A stretch of 61,091 nt of DNA, taken from the NCBI GenBank assembly GCA_964559865.1, contig CAZLJD010000032.1:1-61091 (forward strand), read 5' to 3'. This DNA is from JAGHAJ01 sp964559865 [NCBI: uncultured Synergistota bacterium]. GTDB taxonomy: Bacteria; Synergistota; JAGHAJ01. Both the position numbers and the translations under genes were made by a program. This document shows, in pieces, positions 6,633 through 15,409 of this stretch (position 1 is the stretch's first letter; the number at the start of each line of letters is the position of its first letter). The notes beneath the pieces were generated by a model, which searched no databases, was not told the origin of the DNA, and saw only the letters and a program-made list of their open reading frames with translations.

Positions 6633-8462
6633 GTGGGGGTTGTTCTGCTTGGTAATGAAGCAGTAGCGAGGGGTATAGTGGAAAGTGGGTGTCAGATTGC
6701 AACTGGATATCCAGGAACGCCCTCTTCTGAGATTCTTCCTGCAGTTGAGGAGTTTAATAGGCAGGAAGGAACGGGTCTTATAGTAAGGTGGAGTGTTAAT
6801 GAAAAGGTTGCCTTTGAGGTGGCTGTTTCAGCGGCTTACACTGGCAAGAGAGCGGTAGCTGTTATGAAGCAAGTGGGGTTGAATGTTGCGGCTGACCCTT
6901 TTATGAGTGCGGCACTCACCAGTATTGAAGGGGGATTTTTGATAGTAGTTGCAGATGATCCGGGTCCTTATAGCTCACAAACGAAACAGGATACCAGATT
7001 TTTTGGTATGTTTGGTAGGGTACCTGTTCTTGATCCAACGGATATTCCAGAAGCTAAGAAGATGGTAGTGGATGGCTTCGCAATCTCAGAGAAGTTCCAC
7101 ATACCTGTTATATTGAGACTCTCGTTGAGGATATCCCATGGTCGCCAAGAGGTAGAGTTTAATGAAGTTATCAGGAATACTAGGAAGGCTAACTTCCAGA
7201 AGGATCCTCCAAGGTGGGTATGTGTTCCGAGGTTTAGAAGGATTCACGAAGCAGAGATAATGAAGAAGATTAAGGATATAGAAGCCTACTTTGAAGGTAG
7301 CGAGTATAACTTCGTTGTGGAGGGCAAAAGCAGGTTGGGTGTGATAGCGGGTGGATTAAGCTATTCTGTTTTGAAGGATGTTCTCAACCATCATGGTATC
7401 GATGATCTACATATTTTGAAAATATCTACGCCGTATCCATTACCTGTTGAGAAGGTTATGAGGTTCATAGAAAAACTTGACAAGGTTTTAGTACTCGAAG
7501 AGACTTATCCTACTATAGAGATACAGATCCCAGATAGACGGAAAGTGTACGGAAGGCTTAATGGGTATGTTTCTACTACTGAGGAGCTTGGTATATCTGC
7601 TGTAGAGGATATTTTAGGTAATTTCTTGGGCAGGCAGCTGGAGAGAGAGGTAATATCTGTGTCTTCGGTTGCAAAAGAGGTTGGTGTTGAACCAAGACCA
7701 CCTGTGATGTGCCCTGGTTGTCCTCATCGAGCATCTTTTTGGAATATAAGAAAGGCGTTTCCAAAAGGCATATATCCAAGTGATATAGGGTGTTACGGAC
7801 TGGGCTTAAATCAGAAAGCAGTTGATAGTGTTATATGTATGGGTGGTGGGGTTACCCAGGCAGGGGGTATATCTCTTGCGTATGAACACGATGGTGAGGA
7901 TGTGCCCGTCATTGGTACTATAGGAGATTCTACATTCTTTCACATGGGTGTCCCTGGTTTAATAGATGCAGTTGCTAATAATAGCAGGTTTATACTTGTC
8001 ATATTAGACAATAGCACTACAGCGATGACTGGTCAGCAACCTACTCCAGCTACAGGGTATAACATACAGGGGAAAGCTGGAAAGGTAGATATAGTGACCG
8101 TAGTGAAGGGGTGTGGAGTGGAATATGTTAAGGAGATAGATCCCTATGATGTCAAGGGAATGGTAGCCCTGTTGAAGGACGCGTGGGAGTATGTAAAGAG
8201 GGAAGGAAAAGTGGCTGTCGTTATTGCAAAGCATCCTTGTATACTCTTAGGAGAAGAGCAGGAAAGCATACCTGTTATGGTAGACGAGGAGAAGTGTATA
8301 GGATGTAGGATTTGTATAGATTATTTCTATTGCCCAGGTTTGGTGTTTGATACCTCTACGGGAAAAGCTAAGATAGACCCATATAACTGTATAGAGTGTG
8401 GCGTTTGTAGGAATGTTTGTCCTGTTGGGGCTATTGTAGATAACCCAAGGGAGGTGGAATAG
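6633..8462 (+). CDS. iorA: Indolepyruvate:ferredoxin oxidoreductase, alpha subunit
   Basis: Large subunit of the enzyme that oxidatively decarboxylates aryl-pyruvates (from Trp, Phe, Tyr) to aryl-acetyl-CoA while reducing ferredoxin. An N-terminal pyrimidine-binding domain (GYPGTPSSE) is followed by the TPP-binding domain with GDSTFFHMGVPGL and LDNSTTAMTGQQ. Cys-rich CPGCPHR is in the middle. The C-terminus has a 2[4Fe-4S] ferredoxin domain (CIGCRICIDYFYC and CIECGVCRNVCP). GTG 6633 is the only start, since an in-frame TGA lies directly before it. Length 609 is typical. The stop abuts the ATG of iorB. Confidence 0.95.
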   Translation: MGVVLLGNEAVARGIVESGCQIATGYPGTPSSEILPAVEEFNRQEGTGLIVRWSVNEKVAFEVAVSAAYTGKRAVAVMKQVGLNVAADPFMSAALTSIEGGFLIVVADDPGPYSSQTKQDTRFFGMFGRVPVLDPTDIPEAKKMVVDGFAISEKFHIPVILRLSLRISHGRQEVEFNEVIRNTRKANFQKDPPRWVCVPRFRRIHEAEIMKKIKDIEAYFEGSEYNFVVEGKSRLGVIAGGLSYSVLKDVLNHHGIDDLHILKISTPYPLPVEKVMRFIEKLDKVLVLEETYPTIEIQIPDRRKVYGRLNGYVSTTEELGISAVEDILGNFLGRQLEREVISVSSVAKEVGVEPRPPVMCPGCPHRASFWNIRKAFPKGIYPSDIGCYGLGLNQKAVDSVICMGGGVTQAGGISLAYEHDGEDVPVIGTIGDSTFFHMGVPGLIDAVANNSRFILVILDNSTTAMTGQQPTPATGYNIQGKAGKVDIVTVVKGCGVEYVKEIDPYDVKGMVALLKDAWEYVKREGKVAVVIAKHPCILLGEEQESIPVMVDEEKCIGCRICIDYFYCPGLVFDTSTGKAKIDPYNCIECGVCRNVCPVGAIVDNPREVE

Positions 8463-9023
8463 ATGCAGTATTTACTCTGTGGTGTAGGGGGACAAGGGAC
8501 CATATCGCTCTCTAAGGTTCTGCTGGAAATTGGCAGGAGGAGTGGAAGGCGCGTTATTGGTTCTGAGATACATGGGATGGCTAAAAGGGGTGGTAGTGTA
8601 AGTGTACATGTTAAAATAGGTGACTATTACAGCCCTTTGATAGGCAGAGGTATGGCTGATGTAGTCATAGGACTTGATGATAAAGAAGCATTTTTGAGCC
8701 TTTCGTTTTTGAAGGATGGAGGATGTGTGATAACAAATAATACACATCTTGTTGACTGGGAAGACCCAAAGGTGTTAAAATATCTAAATGATAGAGGTAT
8801 AAAGAAGTATATGGTTGATGCCTATAAGATATGCCAAGAGCGATGCGGTAGCATAAGACCTTTTAATACGTTGGTGTTGGGGCTCGCGTCTTTCCTTTGT
8901 CCGGAGGAGGTGGACTATAGCTTAGCAAGGGAAGTATTGCAAGATGTGTTGAAGCCTAAGGTTGTGGATATGAATCTAAAAGCTCTGGAAATAGGCTACA
9001 AAGAGATAGGAGGAGATGTGTAG
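8463..9023 (+). CDS. iorB: Indolepyruvate:ferredoxin oxidoreductase, beta subunit
   Basis: Small subunit partner of IorA, of the 2-oxoacid:acceptor oxidoreductase gamma/beta fold. The N-terminal GVGGQGTISLSKVL and EIHGMAKRGGSVSVHVKIG are family hallmarks. Length 186 is normal. It starts directly after the iorA stop, which implies translational coupling. It would act in the cytoplasm in peptide or amino-acid fermentation, making reduced ferredoxin. Confidence 0.94.
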   Translation: MQYLLCGVGGQGTISLSKVLLEIGRRSGRRVIGSEIHGMAKRGGSVSVHVKIGDYYSPLIGRGMADVVIGLDDKEAFLSLSFLKDGGCVITNNTHLVDWEDPKVLKYLNDRGIKKYMVDAYKICQERCGSIRPFNTLVLGLASFLCPEEVDYSLAREVLQDVLKPKVVDMNLKALEIGYKEIGGDV

Positions 9024-9026
9024 ATT

Positions 9027-10163
9027 ATGATAATGTTAAATCTGAGGAAGAGTATGCGCATAATCCTGATAGTGGCAGTAGTAGCATTTGCAGTCTCTAT
9101 ATTTCTTGGATATGGAACGTACCTTACTGGAAGTAGAGCACCTAAGAAGGGATCAAGGACAGTTTTAGCGGCGCGGGTGAATGGGAGACCTATTCCCATG
9201 TATGTAGTAGACGACCTCTACAGGCAGTATATCAGTAGAATAGACCCGAAGATTATAGCTAAACTTTCTGATGCAGACCTTAAGAGAATAAGGAGAGATG
9301 CCTTGCAGAGGATTATAAGATATGAATTGCTCTATCAGGAAGCGCTAAAGGAGAGGCTTTTAGTTGGTAAGAAGGCAATAGAGGAGGAGATAAAGAGAAT
9401 AGAAAAGAACTTCCGCACGAAGGAAGAATTCTTGGATTTCCTGAAAAGGAACCATATATCAGTGGCAGACCTCAAAGAGGAACTTTCTAGGCAGATGATG
9501 GTAAACAAACTCATTCAGAAGATAAGAAATAGTGTGAAAGTGACACCTAAGGAGGTCAAAGAGTTTTACGATAATAATCCGAAACTCTTTATAAAACCAG
9601 AAAGGGTAAAGATAAGATTTGCTGTGTTCAGGGATAAAGGTGCAGCACTAAAGGCAATGCAGAACCTCAAAGAAGGTGCTAAGTGGAAGGATATTACAAA
9701 GGGAATGAAGAAAGAAGTTTTAGCAACTTCCAAGGACAAGGTTTATACATATGCTGCTTATAACCTTCCTTCTGCTGTGGCGAAAGCTGTTTTCGGTGCA
9801 CAGGTGGGTGCGCTTGTAGGTCCCATAGAAGCAAAGGGTAACAAAGGTGAAAAGTTTTACTATTTGGTGAAACTGGAGGGAAAGATTCCTTCTACGAAGA
9901 CCCCGTTTGCAGATGCAAAAGGGAAAATAGAGGCGTTTTTGAAGAGCCAGAAGGCGCTTGTTGCTCAGAGTAGGTTTTTGGATAAACTTGAGAAACAGGC
10001 AAAGATAGAGATACTGGCAGATGAACTTAAGCCTCCTAAGAAGAGTAGTGCAAACCATTCAGGTGCAAAGGTGGTTAGTCCACAGAAGACAAACACGAAT
10101 GCCGATATGAATCAGAAGAAGAAACCACCCACAAAGCCGGAAGAGACTAAAAAGGCTCAATAA
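9027..10163 (+). CDS. SurA-like periplasmic chaperone / peptidyl-prolyl isomerase
   Basis: One N-terminal membrane or signal helix (IILIVAVVAFAVSIFLGYG) precedes a SurA_N-type helical chaperone region (VNGRPIPMYVVDDLYRQY, DALQRIIRYELLYQEAL, VTPKEVKEFYDNNPKLF). A parvulin-like segment of about 110 residues follows (PERVKIRFAVF to YYLVKLEGKIP), then a Lys/Pro-rich tail. This is the domain order of SurA/PrsA/PpiD proteins. The PPIase part is weakly conserved, so chaperone activity is safer than isomerase activity. It follows iorB by 3 bases. Its end overlaps the convergent SAM hydrolase gene by 17 bases. Confidence 0.78.
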   Translation: MIMLNLRKSMRIILIVAVVAFAVSIFLGYGTYLTGSRAPKKGSRTVLAARVNGRPIPMYVVDDLYRQYISRIDPKIIAKLSDADLKRIRRDALQRIIRYELLYQEALKERLLVGKKAIEEEIKRIEKNFRTKEEFLDFLKRNHISVADLKEELSRQMMVNKLIQKIRNSVKVTPKEVKEFYDNNPKLFIKPERVKIRFAVFRDKGAALKAMQNLKEGAKWKDITKGMKKEVLATSKDKVYTYAAYNLPSAVAKAVFGAQVGALVGPIEAKGNKGEKFYYLVKLEGKIPSTKTPFADAKGKIEAFLKSQKALVAQSRFLDKLEKQAKIEILADELKPPKKSSANHSGAKVVSPQKTNTNADMNQKKKPPTKPEETKKAQ

Positions 10164-10941
10164 TAAGTGTGTCGTGAGGGCAGAGCTTGAGTTCTTGGTC
10201 AGCTCTGCCCTTGTTTGTTGCTAGTGAAACCCATCCAAACGAGTCTTGCAGCAAAAATGTCTCACCAGTTTCTGCTTCTGAGAAAGTTGTATAGTGCTTT
10301 AGTATGAATTCTCTGTCTGCAGCTTTTACCTTCAGTCTGCTATCTTTGAGAGTAAGGATAGTTCTTAACCAGGAAAATGGTATATTAGTCCTTATTGTGC
10401 CGAAGTGATCTATGTACATGACTTCGCCGGTGAGCTTATCCTCTTTGAGTTGCTTACCGAATATATCTATCTTCTTGATGGGTGTTTTGAGTGGTATTGC
10501 ATTTAGGTCCAAAGGTGACATTCCCTTGGAGAGTTTTGCTGCTATTGGTGCAAATATGTCACGCCCATGGAAAGTTGGAGATATGTGTTGTGTTTTGTCA
10601 TGTATGATTTCCCACACATTGGTTATGCCCAGCCTTTCTGCCGAAGGATATATTAGACCGTTATCAGGTCCTACAAATGTTATCCTCTTCTCAGTTTCTA
10701 CTATTATGCTTTTTCTCTCAGATCCTACACCAGGATCTATGATAGGGAGAATAATGCTGTCTGGTGGCATGTAACTGATTATGTTGTAAAGCATCCATCC
10801 TCCCGTTAATATGTCGAATGGATATATTTCATGTGAGATATCCACCACGCTAACCAGCGGATTTATCCTATTTATTACCAGTTTACACACCCCTACATAC
10901 TCGTCTTTTGATCCAAAATCAGACATAAAGGCTATCAGCAT
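10147..10941 (-). CDS. S-adenosyl-L-methionine hydrolase (adenosine-forming), DUF62
   Basis: Member of the SAM hydroxide adenosyltransferase family, which hydrolyses SAM to adenosine and methionine (related to fluorinases). Family motifs are MSDFGSKDEYVG at the N-terminus, VDPGVGSERK-type (IIDPGVGSERKSIIVE), GPDNGLIYP and TFHGRDIFAPIAA. Length 264 is standard. Its start overlaps the upstream PHP gene by 23 bases, so the two are translationally coupled. The physiological role of this family is not settled. Confidence 0.9.
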   Translation of the reverse strand: MLIAFMSDFGSKDEYVGVCKLVINRINPLVSVVDISHEIYPFDILTGGWMLYNIISYMPPDSIILPIIDPGVGSERKSIIVETEKRITFVGPDNGLIYPSAERLGITNVWEIIHDKTQHISPTFHGRDIFAPIAAKLSKGMSPLDLNAIPLKTPIKKIDIFGKQLKEDKLTGEVMYIDHFGTIRTNIPFSWLRTILTLKDSRLKVKAADREFILKHYTTFSEAETGETFLLQDSFGWVSLATNKGRADQELKLCPHDTLIIEPF

Positions 10942-11788
10942 ATCTTAATCTCACCTCCTGATGGAAGATCTTTAACCTTTCCACCAGTTCGTATGGAATG
11001 ACGAACTCTCCTAATATGCTCCTTCCTATTCTGTTATGCGTTCCGTGGTCATCCGAACCGCCTGTTATGAGTAGATTATGTTTGTGTGCGATGTAAAGGC
11101 ACATCTCTGTGTCTTCCTGTGAATGTCTGCTGTGATAACATTCTATACCATCTAATTCTCCGCTATTTACTATGATATTTAGGGATTGATTGTTTCTTAT
11201 CAGTCCCGGATGTGCAAGAACGGCAACACCTTTCTTTCTCTTTATCTCTCTAATCATCTGTATGCTCTCGGGCATCGCTTTGGGTTCATATGCAGGTTTT
11301 CCTTCTCCTATATAAAGCTCAAATGCTTCAGAGATGCTACTTACTATTTTTTTATCCAGTAGTAATCTAGCAAGGTGTGGTCTGCATAAGGGTGTGTTTT
11401 TCTCTGCTATGAGTTTTACATCTTCTAATGTCACATCTATGCCAAGTTGATTTAGTTTTTTGACCATTTTTGCCATTCGTTTTTCTCTTGTGATCTTTGT
11501 TCTCTGAAAAAATCCTATCCAGAATGGATCTTTGGGCTCAATAAAGTATCCAAGTATGTGTACCTCTTCTTGGGTTGCTTCGAGGAGTGTATCTATTTCT
11601 ATGCCAGGAATGATTTCGATGTTTTGGTTCTTCATTTTTAGTGCTTTTATTACTCCGTCAACTGTGTCGTGGTCTGTGATAGCGATGGCGGATAGATTAA
11701 CATCGGTAGCTTTCGTTACTACCTCTTCCGGTGTAAAACTACCATCGGACGCCGTAGTATGAATGTGTAGATCTGCATATTTTATCAA
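10919..11788 (-). CDS. PHP-domain phosphoesterase (TrpH/YciV, RNase AM type)
   Basis: Polymerase-and-histidinol-phosphatase domain protein. The metal-binding motifs are DLHIHTTASDG, ITDHDTVDG, PGIEID, an HPGLI loop and a C-terminal GGSDDHG. This pattern fits the YciV subgroup, which has 5'-3' exonuclease or 3',5'-nucleotide phosphatase activity on short RNA. Length 289 is typical. It is the first gene of a two-gene minus-strand unit with the SAM hydrolase. Both act on adenosine-type nucleotides, but a joint role is only inference. Confidence 0.88.
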   Translation of the reverse strand: MIKYADLHIHTTASDGSFTPEEVVTKATDVNLSAIAITDHDTVDGVIKALKMKNQNIEIIPGIEIDTLLEATQEEVHILGYFIEPKDPFWIGFFQRTKITREKRMAKMVKKLNQLGIDVTLEDVKLIAEKNTPLCRPHLARLLLDKKIVSSISEAFELYIGEGKPAYEPKAMPESIQMIREIKRKKGVAVLAHPGLIRNNQSLNIIVNSGELDGIECYHSRHSQEDTEMCLYIAHKHNLLITGGSDDHGTHNRIGRSILGEFVIPYELVERLKIFHQEVRLRYADSLYV

Positions 11789-11808
11789 TGTCTTTCCCCC
11801 TCTTCAAT

Positions 11809-11843
11809 TTGTGATAAATTTCTTATTGTATATTTTATCACTT
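11809..11843 (+). promoter_or_regulatory. Candidate tandem Rex operators
   Basis: Two 18-base sites resemble the Rex box TTGTGA-N6-TCACAA, each with one strong and one weak half. Site 1 is 11809-11826 (TTGTGA then TCTTAT) and site 2 is 11826-11843 (TTGTAT then TCACTT). The strong halves form an inverted repeat, GTGATAAA at 11811-11818 and TTTATCAC at 11834-11841. Site 2 covers the -35 element and spacer of the rex promoter. Confidence 0.5.
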
Positions 11844-11854
11844 TTTAATATAAT
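11826..11854 (+). promoter_or_regulatory. rex promoter
   Basis: TTGTAT (11826-11831), a 17-base spacer, then a perfect TATAAT (11849-11854). The rex start codon is about 37 bases downstream of the -10. Confidence 0.7.
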
Positions 11855-11891
11855 AGTGTATGCATAAAAACCTGAGATAGGGAGATGGGGG

Positions 11892-12563
11892 ATGAGGAGA
11901 AAAAAGACACAGATCGGTGTGCCCACAATTGAAAGGATAGTAAGATATTGTAGATACTTGGAGCGGCTTTATTATGTGGAAAAGCGCGATGTTATCTCTT
12001 CTGCGGAGATAGGTGAGGCATTGGGTTTAAAGCCTACGCAAGTGAGGAAAGACCTGTCTTATTTTGGAGAGATAGGAAAAAGGGGAGTTGGTTATAGTGT
12101 AGAAGAGCTGTATTTTCACCTTATGGGTATATTACCATGCCCTAAGGATTGCCGCTTGTTTAAGATAGCCTTATTTGGAGCAGGTCGGTTGGGTAAAGCA
12201 CTGTTAGACTATGAAATGTTCTCCAAGAGGGGAGTGGACATTGTAGCGGTTTTTGACCGTAATAGGCAGAAAGTAGGTAAGACCATAAACGGGAGGTATA
12301 TATACCATATAGATGAGGCAGAAACGGTGTTGAGAGCCCAGAATGTTAGTATAGCCATAATTTGTGTACCTGCATCTGAGGCGCAGAGTGTAGCTGATAG
12401 GATTGTAAACTCTGGGGTTATAAAGGGGATACTGAACTTTGCCCCAGTTGATTTAACTGTCCCGAAGGATATTCTTGTTTCCAATATGGATATATCTGCA
12501 GAACTGGAAAAGCTGATATATTTCATAAGGGAAAGGGAATATGGGCAGCCTTTATCTGTATGA
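11892..12563 (+). CDS. rex: Redox-sensing transcriptional repressor Rex
   Basis: NADH/NAD+-sensing repressor of fermentative and respiratory genes. The N-terminal winged helix has TIERIVRYCRYLERL and SAEIGEALGLKPTQVRKDLSYFG. The Rossmann domain has GAGRLGKALLDY, and the dimerisation helix at the end carries DISAELEKLIYFI. Length 223 is standard. ATG 11892 has a GGGAGATGGGGG tract upstream. High NADH should release it from DNA. Rex-box-like sites lie over its own promoter, suggesting autoregulation. Its 3' end overlaps fliD by 23 bases. Confidence 0.95.
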   Translation: MRRKKTQIGVPTIERIVRYCRYLERLYYVEKRDVISSAEIGEALGLKPTQVRKDLSYFGEIGKRGVGYSVEELYFHLMGILPCPKDCRLFKIALFGAGRLGKALLDYEMFSKRGVDIVAVFDRNRQKVGKTINGRYIYHIDEAETVLRAQNVSIAIICVPASEAQSVADRIVNSGVIKGILNFAPVDLTVPKDILVSNMDISAELEKLIYFIREREYGQPLSV

Positions 12564-13995
12564 TGGGTATGCCTCTATTAACAACTTGAAGAATGCATAC
12601 GCGCTATTTAGTGCCGTAACAAATGAGGTTTCTGCCAATTATGCCTATGTTGACAGAAATGATAACACAAATGTAGAGTTTATAACTGAGCGTATAGATG
12701 CATGGCAGGAACTCAACATAAAGCTGTATAGATTTTATGCTTCCTTGGTAAATGCCCTTAGTCGTGATAGGTGGGTGCCGTATACAGCCTCTATAGGCTC
12801 GATAGGAAGCACTACTCTTCATTATGGTGTTTCACCCCAAGTTACTGCAAGTATATCTGTGTCCTCTGTGGCAACGGTAGAGAAGGATAGGAGTGACGAG
12901 TTTTCGGATCCTATGGCACCTCTGTCGTTAGAGGGTACATTTTACCTTAATGGTGGTGCAGTTAGTATTTCCACAGACGACTCATTGTTTGATATAAGCC
13001 AAAAGATAAACAGTATCAGTAGTGGTACAAGGGTTGCCTCCTATATAGGTGATGGGTATCTTTATATATACAGTTTATACACGGGTAGTGCAGGCATAGA
13101 TTATGAGGATCCAGATGGTGTCTTGCAATCCTTAGGGGTGCTAACAGTAGAGGATGGTGTACCTGTTCCAAAATCTCAGGTATCATCACCGTCTGATGCA
13201 GTTCTTACCGTGAATGGCAGAACTTACAAACAGGCGAGCAATCTCTTTAAAGATATACTACCACACGTTGATATAGAGGTTAGTAGCAGCGGGTCGAGTT
13301 CCTTTAGGCTTTTGTTTAGTATTGATGCAGTTAAGGGTATGTTGAAGTCTATAATAGATAAGTATAATGATGCAATGAGGGAAATAAACAAGCATTTATC
13401 TTACAAGGGAGCTTTGTCTGGTGATAGATCTTTGGGTTTAATAAGAAAGAATATTTCTTTACCTTGGAAGAGTACCAAAGTGAATCCTGTAGGTATTGAC
13501 CTACTTCATAAAGAGATGGACATTAATGAGTTTTCGTTAGTTATGTACGCATCTAGACTAAAGGAGCACCTTATTAACTCTCTTTTTAGATCCGTTGATG
13601 GTTTACCCTCTCTTGTTGGAAGTCTTTCAGCTATAGGAGTTTATTCTAACGATGATAGTACGCTTTCTTTCAATGAAGAGCAATTTTCTTCTAAGATGAG
13701 AGAGGATTATACAAGTGTGGTTCCTGTACTTGCAGGAGATAATGGCATACTTAAGCGTATAAAGGATTACCTTTTTACTGTTGTTGGTACGGAGCCGAGC
13801 CTTATAACCAGTAAGATAGATAGCCTTGAGGAAGAACTGGGGAATATGGAGTACTTGAAGGAGCGATATGAAAGGCTTCTGTGGAGCAAGATTTCACTTC
13901 TCTATAAGCGGTATAGTGATATATCCAGTTTGCTTTCTCTGTTGGGTGCTGAGAGAGTCGCTGATATCCTACTACGCGGTGTACCTGCTTTGTAG
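12541..13995 (+). CDS. fliD: Flagellar filament cap protein FliD (divergent)
   Basis: Flagellar hook-associated protein 2 family. Recognisable pieces are GTFYLNGGAVSISTDDSLFDISQKIN (HAP2 core; quoted motif GGAVSISTDDSLFDI), DAVLTVNGRTYKQASN, IIDKYNDAMREIN and a GALSGDRSLGLI segment of the C-terminal domain. The last ~60 residues form a coiled coil ending in ERLLWSKISLLYKRYSDI. Length 484 is in range. The usual N-terminal GLASGLD-type motif is not recognisable. It overlaps rex, which is an unusual partner, and no other flagellar gene is nearby. It could alternatively cap another surface filament. Confidence 0.75.
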   Translation: MGSLYLYDGYASINNLKNAYALFSAVTNEVSANYAYVDRNDNTNVEFITERIDAWQELNIKLYRFYASLVNALSRDRWVPYTASIGSIGSTTLHYGVSPQVTASISVSSVATVEKDRSDEFSDPMAPLSLEGTFYLNGGAVSISTDDSLFDISQKINSISSGTRVASYIGDGYLYIYSLYTGSAGIDYEDPDGVLQSLGVLTVEDGVPVPKSQVSSPSDAVLTVNGRTYKQASNLFKDILPHVDIEVSSSGSSSFRLLFSIDAVKGMLKSIIDKYNDAMREINKHLSYKGALSGDRSLGLIRKNISLPWKSTKVNPVGIDLLHKEMDINEFSLVMYASRLKEHLINSLFRSVDGLPSLVGSLSAIGVYSNDDSTLSFNEEQFSSKMREDYTSVVPVLAGDNGILKRIKDYLFTVVGTEPSLITSKIDSLEEELGNMEYLKERYERLLWSKISLLYKRYSDISSLLSLLGAERVADILLRGVPAL

Positions 13996-14095
13996 TGGAG
14001 AATATGCCGTGAATTGAGAGTTTGAGCGGTAGTTGTAGCTGAGAGGAGCTTCTATGTAGCCTGCTAAATTTGGGCATTTTTATATATGTGGAGCC

Positions 14096-14113
14096 ATGGA
14101 TTTGTGGTATAAT
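14096..14113 (+). promoter_or_regulatory. Extended -10 promoter upstream of livK
   Basis: TGG precedes a perfect TATAAT at 14108-14113, which is an extended -10. No clear -35 is seen. The implied 5' leader is about 90 bases and holds a hairpin, AGCTAAC (14152-14158) with GTTAGCT (14173-14179), whose function is unknown. Confidence 0.5.
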
Positions 14114-14209
14114 AATTTCCAAGTTTTTAGAAAAGGGGGTGGTATTTCTATAGCTAACTGAAGTTTTGGTGTGTTAGCTTTAATAATTCTTAAGATGGAG
14201 GTGAGTTAG

Positions 14210-15349
14210 GTGAAAAAGTTAGTTTTGTTAGCAGTGGTAGGAGTTTTAGTGTTTGGTTTAGTGGGTTCTGCCTTAGCAGCAGGGACTGTTAGAGTAGGAG
14301 TAATTTTACCCATGACTGGTGCAGTTGCTGCGTACGGACAGCAGACATGGAGCGGTATAAAACTGGCTGAGAAGATGTATCCAACGGTATTGGGCAAAAA
14401 GATAAAACTTATTCTTGTTGATGACAAGAGTGACAAGGTAGAATCTGCAAATGCTGCTTCAAGACTTGCAAAGGAGGAGAAAGTTGTTGCAGTTATAGGG
14501 GCGGTAGCAAGTTCTAATAGCCTTGCAGCAGGCCCTATACTTGAAAAAGCGCATATACCTATGGTTTCTCCTGCCTCTACGAACCCGCTTGTAACACAGG
14601 GTAAGCACTATATCTTTAGGGTGTGCTTCATTGACCCATTTCAAGGAAAAGTAGCTGCTGTATATGCAAGGAAGGTACTGCACGCAAAGACTGCAGCAAT
14701 GTTGATCGATAGGGCACAAGACTACTGCGTAGGGCTTGCAAACTTCTTTAGGAAAGCATTTACAAAGCTTGGAGGTAAGATAGTTGCGGTTACATATGCT
14801 CAGACAGGTGATCAGGACTTTACTGCTCAGCTTACTGCTATTAAGAGAAAACACCCTGACGTGATCTATATACCAAACTATTATACGGAAGATGCACTTA
14901 TACTGAAGCAGGCAAGAGAGCTTGGTATCAAAGCACACTTCATATCTGGTGACGGTGCACAGGCAGATGCGTTGTGGAAAGTTGGAGGAAAGGCAGTCGT
15001 TGGACTGGCATTCACCACCCACTTTGCTGAAAAGGCTGTTTCTACCAAACTTGGTAAGCAGTTTGTCAAGGAGTACCACAAGGTGTATAAGAAGAGTCCA
15101 CCAGCACTGGCTGCTCTTGGATTTGACTCCTACATGTTGATAAGAGATGCAATGATGAGAGCTAAGTCTACCAATCCAGAGAAGATAAGAAATGCCCTTT
15201 CTGCCACAAAAGGATTCAAAGGTGTTACGGGTATAATCAATATTGATGAGCATGGAAATGCCGTTAAGAGTGCTGTCATAGAAAGGGTTGGTTGGGATAA
15301 GAAGGCAAACAAGGGCGTGTTTGAATTTGTAACGGTGATCAATCCTTAG
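14210..15349 (+). CDS. livK: Branched-chain amino-acid ABC transporter, substrate-binding protein
   Basis: Periplasmic binding protein of the LivJ/K family. GTG 14210 follows a GGAGGTGA ribosome-binding site at the right distance. A signal peptide (LVLLAVVGVLVFGLVGSALAA) leads into VRVGVILPMTGAVAAYGQQ, the family start of the first lobe. SPASTNP and GDQDFTAQL are further family motifs. Length 379 is normal. A strong hairpin separates it from livH, which should favour higher expression of the binding protein. The substrate could be Leu/Ile/Val or another hydrophobic amino acid. Confidence 0.93.
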   Translation: MKKLVLLAVVGVLVFGLVGSALAAGTVRVGVILPMTGAVAAYGQQTWSGIKLAEKMYPTVLGKKIKLILVDDKSDKVESANAASRLAKEEKVVAVIGAVASSNSLAAGPILEKAHIPMVSPASTNPLVTQGKHYIFRVCFIDPFQGKVAAVYARKVLHAKTAAMLIDRAQDYCVGLANFFRKAFTKLGGKIVAVTYAQTGDQDFTAQLTAIKRKHPDVIYIPNYYTEDALILKQARELGIKAHFISGDGAQADALWKVGGKAVVGLAFTTHFAEKAVSTKLGKQFVKEYHKVYKKSPPALAALGFDSYMLIRDAMMRAKSTNPEKIRNALSATKGFKGVTGIINIDEHGNAVKSAVIERVGWDKKANKGVFEFVTVINP

Positions 15350-15357
15350 TTGAAAAT

Positions 15358-15393
15358 GGGTAGCCCTGCTTAAAAGGGCTACCCTATCTTTTT
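15358..15393 (+). terminator. Intercistronic terminator/attenuator between livK and livH
   Basis: A perfect 10-bp stem, GGGTAGCCCT (15358-15367) with AGGGCTACCC (15375-15384), has a 7-base loop and is followed by TATCTTTTT. It looks like a partial terminator that lets the binding protein be made in excess. Confidence 0.85.
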
Positions 15394-15409
15394 ATGAGGG
15401 GGCGGATGT

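Noticed and set aside
14459-15253. 264-codon minus-strand frame opposite livK
   Set aside because: Antisense shadow of a firmly identified binding-protein gene; composition is Cys/Tyr/Ser-rich and unlike the neighbours.
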